A program made the position numbers and the translations under genes. DNA of 64,000 bases from Rhodobacter huangdaonensis (GTDB taxonomy: Bacteria > Pseudomonadota > Alphaproteobacteria > Rhodobacterales > Rhodobacteraceae). The number at the start of each line of letters is the position of its first letter. Within the stretch, counting starts at the first letter, position 1. This document shows positions 59,609 to 64,000 of this stretch, piece by piece. The stretch is from NCBI RefSeq assembly GCF_004022465.1, contig NZ_SAVA01000001.1, forward strand, positions 310,001 to 374,000, given 5' to 3'. The notes under the pieces are model-generated. The model had not been told where the DNA came from and searched no databases. It saw only the letters and a list, made by a program, of their open reading frames with translations.

Positions 59609-59937
59609 TCAGTCGCTTCCTCGCAGCCGGTCCTTCGCCCGCCGTTTTCAGCGCAGAAGACATCCCCGGCGCCGAAGCTCCGCGATGTCATTCTCTGTCA
59701 CCGGAAACACCCCGGAGAGGCGAGCAGAGCCGCCGGGGCTTGGGGGTCGAACATCCTTGTCACAGGAATGTAGCACAAAATAAGGCCATTTCAAAGCACT
59801 GCAGCACGACACCACACCGTAATGCCGCAGTTTCAAGGCCTTGGCGGCGAAAATTCCGATTCTTTCCCTTGGGGAAGCAGCCCTGACGCAGCCGAATCAG
59901 GGGAGAGGACCGCCACCGGCAGCGGGGCCCCGGTCGA
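59609..59937. other. Noncoding stretch between fdxA and carD
   Basis: 329 bases without a convincing gene. It holds the carD promoter (59767-59794) and a leader of about 150 bases before the carD ATG. The half nearest fdxA has a weak ACCGG...CCGGT stem (59916-59934) that could aid fdxA termination. The centre is AT-rich for this genome. Short open frames here lack codon bias. Confidence 0.6.
59767..59794 (-). promoter_or_regulatory. carD promoter
   Basis: On the minus strand TTGAAA (59794-59789), 16-base spacer, TACATT (59772-59767). Good matches to both vegetative boxes, 159 bases before the carD start. Confidence 0.6.
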
Positions 59938-60276
59938 TCAGTCGCCCGCGCCGGGATTCGGCGAGAAGTATTTCTCGAGCTTGCCAGTCTCGCCGTCGTG
60001 CTTCTCGTGATCCGGAAGCGGCTCTTTCTTCTGGGTGATGACCGGCCACATCTCGGCATATTTGCGGTTCAGCTCGACCCAGCTCTCCATCCCCGGCTCG
60101 GTGTCCGGGCGGATCGCGTCGGCGGGGCATTCGGGTTCGCACACGCCGCAGTCGATGCATTCGTCGGGGTGGATCACCAGCGTGTTCTCGCCCTCGTAGA
60201 AGCAGTCCACCGGGCAGACCTCGACACAGTCGGTGTACTTGCAGGCGATGCAATTGTCGGTGACGACATAGGTCAT
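59938..60276 (-). CDS. fdxA: 7Fe ferredoxin
   Basis: 112 residues. It is a soluble electron carrier with one 3Fe-4S and one 4Fe-4S cluster, like Azotobacter FdI. The first motif reads CIACKYTDCVEVCPVDCF, with the spacing of the 7Fe type in which one cysteine of the set is displaced, and the second is CIDCGVCEPECP. The remainder (about 60-112) is the C-terminal extension of this group (WVELNRKYAEMWPVI). The same gene order (helicase, S4 protein, fdxA, carD) is usual in Rhodobacteraceae. Confidence 0.95.
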   Translation of the reverse strand: MTYVVTDNCIACKYTDCVEVCPVDCFYEGENTLVIHPDECIDCGVCEPECPADAIRPDTEPGMESWVELNRKYAEMWPVITQKKEPLPDHEKHDGETGKLEKYFSPNPGAGD

Positions 60277-60345
60277 GGAGAACCCCCGGATCGTTTGCGC
60301 TTTTTCCGCTTCCTAGCCCTGCCGTGCGGATCAATCAAGAGCGCG

Positions 60346-60366
60346 GCGGCCGGAAAGACCGGCCGC
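60346..60366 (-). terminator. Possible terminator after the S4 protein gene
   Basis: GCGGCCGG / CCGGCCGC, perfect 8-bp stem, loop AAAGA, 18 bases beyond the S4 gene stop and 69 before the fdxA start. No T-tract follows, so it may only pause transcription. Confidence 0.35.
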
Positions 60367-60384
60367 GGCATTCTTGCCGCGGGC

Positions 60385-60699
60385 TCAGGACGGGCGTTCC
60401 GCGCTTTCGGGTGTCGGGGAAACGCCGGCCTCGCCGAGCTCGAGGAAAAGCTCGGCCGCCTCGGTCGCGGGGCCGCGGCGGATGCCGCAGCCGAGGAGGT
60501 GCAAAACCCGCACCCGCCCGGCGACCGAAAGCGTCAGAACATCACCCGGGCCGACGGCGCGGCCCGGCTTGTCGGTGCGGTTGCCGTTCACCCGGACCCG
60601 GCCCTTCGACACCAGTTCCGCGGCCAGCGCGCGGGTCTTCACCACGCGCGCGTGCCACAGCCATTTGTCGAGGCGGATGCGCTCCGGGTCGTCGGGCAA
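60385..60699 (-). CDS. S4-domain RNA-binding protein (Hsp15-like)
   Basis: 104 residues. The start has to be a TTG at 60699, one base after the helicase stop; no ATG or GTG occurs between the upstream in-frame stop and the domain. The S4 fold is clear: RIRLDKWLWHARVVKTRALA then GRVRVNGNRTDKPGRAVGPGD. Hsp15 in E. coli binds 50S subunits carrying stalled peptidyl-tRNA. The C-terminal tail is short and lacks the long lysine-rich extension of E. coli Hsp15. It is translationally coupled to the helicase. Confidence 0.9.
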   Translation of the reverse strand: MPDDPERIRLDKWLWHARVVKTRALAAELVSKGRVRVNGNRTDKPGRAVGPGDVLTLSVAGRVRVLHLLGCGIRRGPATEAAELFLELGEAGVSPTPESAERPS

Positions 60700-60700
60700 C

Positions 60701-63487
60701 TCAGGGCTTGCTCTTGAAGCCCATCAGCGCGGCGGCGAAGGGGTTGTCCGGGTCGATCGGCTTGTCCTTCTTCGGCGGACGGGCCTCGTAGGCGCGGCTC
60801 TTCTCGTCGTCGCGGGGCTTGCCATGCGGCTTGCCCTTGCCCTTCGGCTTACCGCCCTTGGCGCCGTCACGGTCACCGCGGAACTCGGGCTTGCCGCCCT
60901 CGCGGCGCGGCTTGCCACCGCCCTCGCCCTCGCGGCGCGGGGCGCGTTCGGGGCGCTGCGGACGCGGACGCGGGGCCCAGGCGAAGGTGTAGAACACCTC
61001 GGTCTCGGGCTCGGCCGCAGCGGCTTCTGCCTCGGCTTCGGTCTCGGCGATCGGCGAGGTCTCTTCCGGGATCGGGTTCTCGGCGCCCTCGACCGGCGGC
61101 TTCGGCTCGGCCACCGGGCGGGTCTTCGCCCGCTCGCCCTTCTCGGCGCGATAGCCCAGCCCCTGCATCAGGTCGGCGAACTGCTCGAGCGTCATGCCGG
61201 TGATCGACAGCATGTCGGGCGTCGCCTCGAAGCCCGCGCGGGTGTCTTGCGTGCGCAGCAGGTCGGCCAGCCGTTCGAGCATGTCGATGCGGATCGCGCG
61301 GCTGCCCGCCGGGCGATAGCCCGACAGCGTATAGGCAGAGGCCGGCACCTCGGCGATATGCGGGATCGTCACGAGGCCCGGAGGCGGGCTTTCGGGGAAT
61401 TCCTGCAGCCCGTCCCAGAGCGAGGCAAGCACCAGCCGCAGCCGGGTCGGCGCGGGCTTCAAGAGAGCCTGCTGGAAGATCGTGTATTGCCCGAAGCGCA
61501 CGCCATGCTTGCGCAGCAGGCCGCGGGCATCCTGGTCAAGTTCCTTGACCTCGTTCGCCACGCCCTCGCGCGGCAGGATGCCCATGTGCTCGACCAGCCG
61601 GAAGGCAAAGCCGCGGGCCAGGCCCGTCAGCGCCTCGTCGCGGCTCATCGCCAAAAGCGGCTCGAACAGCGCGGCAACCTTGCGGTCGATGAAATGCTGC
61701 AGCCGGCGCTTGACCTTCTCGGCCACGTCCGCGCCCGCTTCCTCGTCGACGAAGGCCTCGACCGAGGGCTTCATCGGGTCGGCGCCCTTCACCAGCTTGC
61801 CCACCGCGAGCTCGCCCCACATCAGGCCGCCCTGCTCGGTGAAGTCCATCTCGGTGTCGGGCGCGTTGTAGAAGCGGTCCGCCCGCAGGCTGAACTCGGG
61901 CTTCAGCGCCTCGTAGGCGGCGCGCGCCAGCATCTTCGCCTCGTCAGGCGACGTGGTCGCGTCCTGCCGGAAGCGGAAGCCTTCCAGACGGCCGGCGAAT
62001 TCGCCCTCGACCGTCACTTCGCCCTTGTCGTTCACCTCGGCCACGAGGGTCTCCTTCTGCTTGAGCCGGCGCAGCAGCACAGAGGTGCGCCGGTCCACAA
62101 ATCGTTGGGTCAGTGCGCCATGCAACGCATCCGACAGGCGGTCTTCTACCGCGCGTGTTTCCTCGCGCCAATGGGTTTCGTCATCGACCCATCCCTTGCG
62201 TTGCGCCACGTAGGTCCAAGTGCGGATGAAGGCGAGGCGTTTCGACAAGGTGTCGATGTCGCCCTGCACCTTGTCGATCCGCCCGATCTGCCCCGCAAGC
62301 CAGTCCGAGGGCACGCCCTTGCCCTCGCGCAGGAAGCCGAAAATGCGCGCCAGAAGCGTGGCATGTTCGGCCTCGGAAATCGAGCGGAAATCGGGGATTC
62401 GGCAGACGTCCCACAGCAGGCGCACATCATGCGGATGGCCGATCCGGCCGGCGATCTCGGGGATCTCGACGAGCGCCTTCAGCGCGCGCAGATCGTCCGC
62501 CTCGCGCCCACGGGTCAGCCATTCGTTCTGCGGGCTTTCCTCGAGCGCGCGGATCAGCCGCTCGGGCGTGCCGAATTCAAGCCGCGGGTTGCGCCATTGC
62601 AGCCGCTGGATCGGGGCGAAGCGGTGCTCCTCGACCGCGGCGATCACCTCGGGCGGCGGCGGGCTGGCCTCGCCGGTCACGCCGAAGGTGCCGTCCATCG
62701 TGTGCCGCCCGGCGCGGCCGGCGATCTGGCCGATCTCGTGCGGGAACAGCGCGCGCATCCGGCGGCCGTCGAATTTCGCCATCGAGGAAAAGGCGACGTG
62801 TTCGATGTCGAGGTTCAGCCCCATGCCGATCGCGTCGGTGGCCACCAGATAATCGACGTCGCCCGACTGATAGAGCGCCACCTGCGCGTTGCGCGTGCGC
62901 GGGCTCAGCGCCCCCATCACCACCGCCGCGCCGCCCTTCTGGCGCCGCAGCAGTTCCGCGATGGCATAGACATTTTCAACCGAAAACCCGACGATCGCGC
63001 TGCGCGGCTTCATCCGGCTTGTCTTTTTCGAACCTGCCCAACTGAGTTTCGAGAACCGCTCGCGGCGGGTGAACTGCACCCCCGGCACCAGCGCGGCAAT
63101 CGCCCCCTTCATCGTCTCGGAACCGAGGAAGAGCGTCTCGTGCAGCCCGCGCATGTGCAGCAGCCGGTCGGTGAAGACATGGCCGCGCTCGGGATCGGCA
63201 CAAAGCTGGATCTCGTCGATGGCGACGAAATCGGCGCCGACCTCGGGCATGGCCTCGGTGGTCGCGACCCAATAGGCCGCGCGCTCGGGCACGATGCGTT
63301 CCTCGCCGGTGACCAGCGCCACGACCGAGGGGCCGCGCGCGCTCACGATCCGGTCATAGACCTCGCGCGCCAGAAGCCGCAGCGGTAGGCCGATGACGCC
63401 GGTGCGATGCGCCAGCATCCGCTCGATCGCGTAATGCGTCTTGCCGGTGTTGGTCGGCCCGAGGACCGCGGTGATCCGCCCAGACAT
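60701..63487 (-). CDS. Suv3-type RNA/DNA helicase with a disordered basic tail
   Basis: 928 residues from the ATG at 63487, with AGGGGAA immediately upstream. It is an SF2 helicase of the mitochondrial Suv3 / alphaproteobacterial group: Walker A GPTNTGKTHYA (about 9-19), Walker B variant IDEIQLC, motif III GSETMKG, and motif VI IGQIAGRAGRHTMDG. A Suv3 C-terminal domain follows to about 700. The last about 180 residues change character: acidic stretch (ETEAEAEAAAAEPETE), then basic Gly/Lys/Arg-rich repeats (KPRREGGKPE, KGGKPKGKGKPHGKPR) as in RNA-binding disordered tails. In mitochondria Suv3 works with the degradosome; a role in RNA turnover is likely. Confidence 0.92.
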   Translation of the reverse strand: MSGRITAVLGPTNTGKTHYAIERMLAHRTGVIGLPLRLLAREVYDRIVSARGPSVVALVTGEERIVPERAAYWVATTEAMPEVGADFVAIDEIQLCADPERGHVFTDRLLHMRGLHETLFLGSETMKGAIAALVPGVQFTRRERFSKLSWAGSKKTSRMKPRSAIVGFSVENVYAIAELLRRQKGGAAVVMGALSPRTRNAQVALYQSGDVDYLVATDAIGMGLNLDIEHVAFSSMAKFDGRRMRALFPHEIGQIAGRAGRHTMDGTFGVTGEASPPPPEVIAAVEEHRFAPIQRLQWRNPRLEFGTPERLIRALEESPQNEWLTRGREADDLRALKALVEIPEIAGRIGHPHDVRLLWDVCRIPDFRSISEAEHATLLARIFGFLREGKGVPSDWLAGQIGRIDKVQGDIDTLSKRLAFIRTWTYVAQRKGWVDDETHWREETRAVEDRLSDALHGALTQRFVDRRTSVLLRRLKQKETLVAEVNDKGEVTVEGEFAGRLEGFRFRQDATTSPDEAKMLARAAYEALKPEFSLRADRFYNAPDTEMDFTEQGGLMWGELAVGKLVKGADPMKPSVEAFVDEEAGADVAEKVKRRLQHFIDRKVAALFEPLLAMSRDEALTGLARGFAFRLVEHMGILPREGVANEVKELDQDARGLLRKHGVRFGQYTIFQQALLKPAPTRLRLVLASLWDGLQEFPESPPPGLVTIPHIAEVPASAYTLSGYRPAGSRAIRIDMLERLADLLRTQDTRAGFEATPDMLSITGMTLEQFADLMQGLGYRAEKGERAKTRPVAEPKPPVEGAENPIPEETSPIAETEAEAEAAAAEPETEVFYTFAWAPRPRPQRPERAPRREGEGGGKPRREGGKPEFRGDRDGAKGGKPKGKGKPHGKPRDDEKSRAYEARPPKKDKPIDPDNPFAAALMGFKSKP

Positions 63488-63509
63488 TTCCCCTGCCCCC
63501 TCGCGGCCG

Positions 63510-64000
63510 TCACAACGCGACGCCCGCAAGCTCCTTTTCCAGCCTTGCGATCGCGTCTTTCACATCCTGCTGGTGCGGGTTCAAGGCGAAAGAGGCGCGA
63601 TAGGCGGCCAGCGCGCGCGGCCGGTCGCCGATCTCGTCGAGAATCGCGCCCAGCCCGGCCAGCGCCTCCCAGTGCCGCGGCTCGAGTTCAAGGGTGCGGG
63701 CGATGTCCTCGACCGCCGGACCGAAGAGCCCTGCCCCCGCATAGGCCGTCGCGCGCGCGTTCCAGCCCTCGGCGAAATCGGGCGCGTGATCGGTCAGCGC
63801 GGTCAGATGCTCGATCGCGGCGGTGGTGTCGCCCGAATCAAGCGCCTCCTCGCCGCGCTTCAGCAGCAGGTCCATCGACGCCGAGCCCGAGCGCGACCAG
63901 GCGCGGCGGATGTCCGACTCGGCACGGCTCCAGCCGGCATAGTCCGGATCGGCCAGTTCGGTGAAAGACCGGTCGAGCCCCGCCGTCTCGGCATGCACCG
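63510..64000 (-). CDS. TPR-repeat protein, C-terminal part (runs off the window)
   Basis: At least 163 codons; the frame is open to the window edge, and the first candidate start (a GTG at 63998) looks internal. Tetratricopeptide units are recognisable: AIEHLTALTDHAPDFAEGWN, ATAYAGAGLFGPAVEDIAR, LELEPRHWEALAGLGAIL, ALAAYRASFALNPHQQDVK (each about 34 residues). In this family the missing N terminus often carries a signal peptide, which cannot be seen. Situated 22 bases upstream of the helicase on the same strand, so it may be cotranscribed with it. Confidence 0.85.
   Translation of the reverse strand, partial: VHAETAGLDRSFTELADPDYAGWSRAESDIRRAWSRSGSASMDLLLKRGEEALDSGDTTAAIEHLTALTDHAPDFAEGWNARATAYAGAGLFGPAVEDIARTLELEPRHWEALAGLGAILDEIGDRPRALAAYRASFALNPHQQDVKDAIARLEKELAGVAL

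Noticed and set aside
1..64000. CRISPR arrays, prophage, insertion sequences, integrons
   Set aside because: No regularly spaced repeats, transposase, integrase, recombinase or phage structural genes were seen on either strand, and base composition is even across the window.

Overview
The window is about 64 kb of very GC-rich chromosomal DNA from an alphaproteobacterium, most likely a member of the Rhodobacteraceae (Rhodobacter/Rhodovulum/Paracoccus-like). This rests on recalled gene neighbourhoods (glyQ / DUF6446 / glyS; Suv3-type helicase / S4 protein / fdxA / carD; an RlmB-type methylase beside tRNA-Tyr), on the protein families present, and on a dispersed palindrome with core ATCTTGCCCGAAATACCTCG that I associate with this family. 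I see no phage, plasmid, insertion sequence or CRISPR array.

Layout. 0-2.5 kb: the end of a folate / cell-wall precursor operon (folB, folP, glmM). 2.6-6.8 kb: a SleB-type cell wall hydrolase, a divergent pyruvate phosphate dikinase and a glutathione S-transferase. 6.9-21.4 kb: the main accessory region, a carbohydrate or polyol catabolic locus. It has a SorC-type regulator facing a long operon for an AraM-type dehydrogenase, a HAD phosphatase, a GlpD-type dehydrogenase, two FGGY kinases, a complete ribose-class ABC importer and a thiamine-diphosphate enzyme. 21.5-25.8 kb: glycyl-tRNA synthetase genes with marC inserted on the opposite strand. 25.9-33.5 kb: a trypsin-fold protein that has lost its catalytic triad, TrkH, pyruvate carboxylase, a MAPEG protein and CsbD. 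33.7-37.9 kb: twin tRNA-Gly genes and a hisB-hisH-hisA-hisF-hisE cluster. 37.9-39.1 kb: two DUF1330 paralogues and a TerB-like protein. 39.2-48.6 kb: a polar amino acid type ABC importer followed by two glutamine-synthetase-like ligases, a class I amidotransferase and a FAD amine oxidase (a gamma-glutamylation route like Puu), then a DegT aminotransferase. 48.8-53.4 kb: a CoA-binding protein, RlmB, tRNA-Tyr, a glycosyltransferase-like protein and O-acetylhomoserine sulfhydrylase. 53.6-64 kb: a very acidic Ala/Pro/Glu-rich inner-membrane protein with GspL-like and PilP/GspC-like ends, a KefB-type antiporter, CarD, FdxA, an S4 protein, a Suv3-type helicase and a TPR protein cut by the window edge.

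How the genes work together. The 7-21 kb locus looks like one self-contained import-and-catabolism unit of unknown substrate. It pairs a dehydrogenase of the sn-glycerol-3-phosphate family (GlpD) with one of the sn-glycerol-1-phosphate family (AraM), so it may handle both stereochemical forms of a phosphopolyol. The 39-47 kb unit looks like amine or polyamine uptake followed by gamma-glutamylation, oxidation and hydrolysis. Each of these two ABC operons has a strong GC stem-loop directly after its binding-protein gene, which may set high binding-protein expression. The rest is largely housekeeping. All calls come from reading the sequence; no database search was run.
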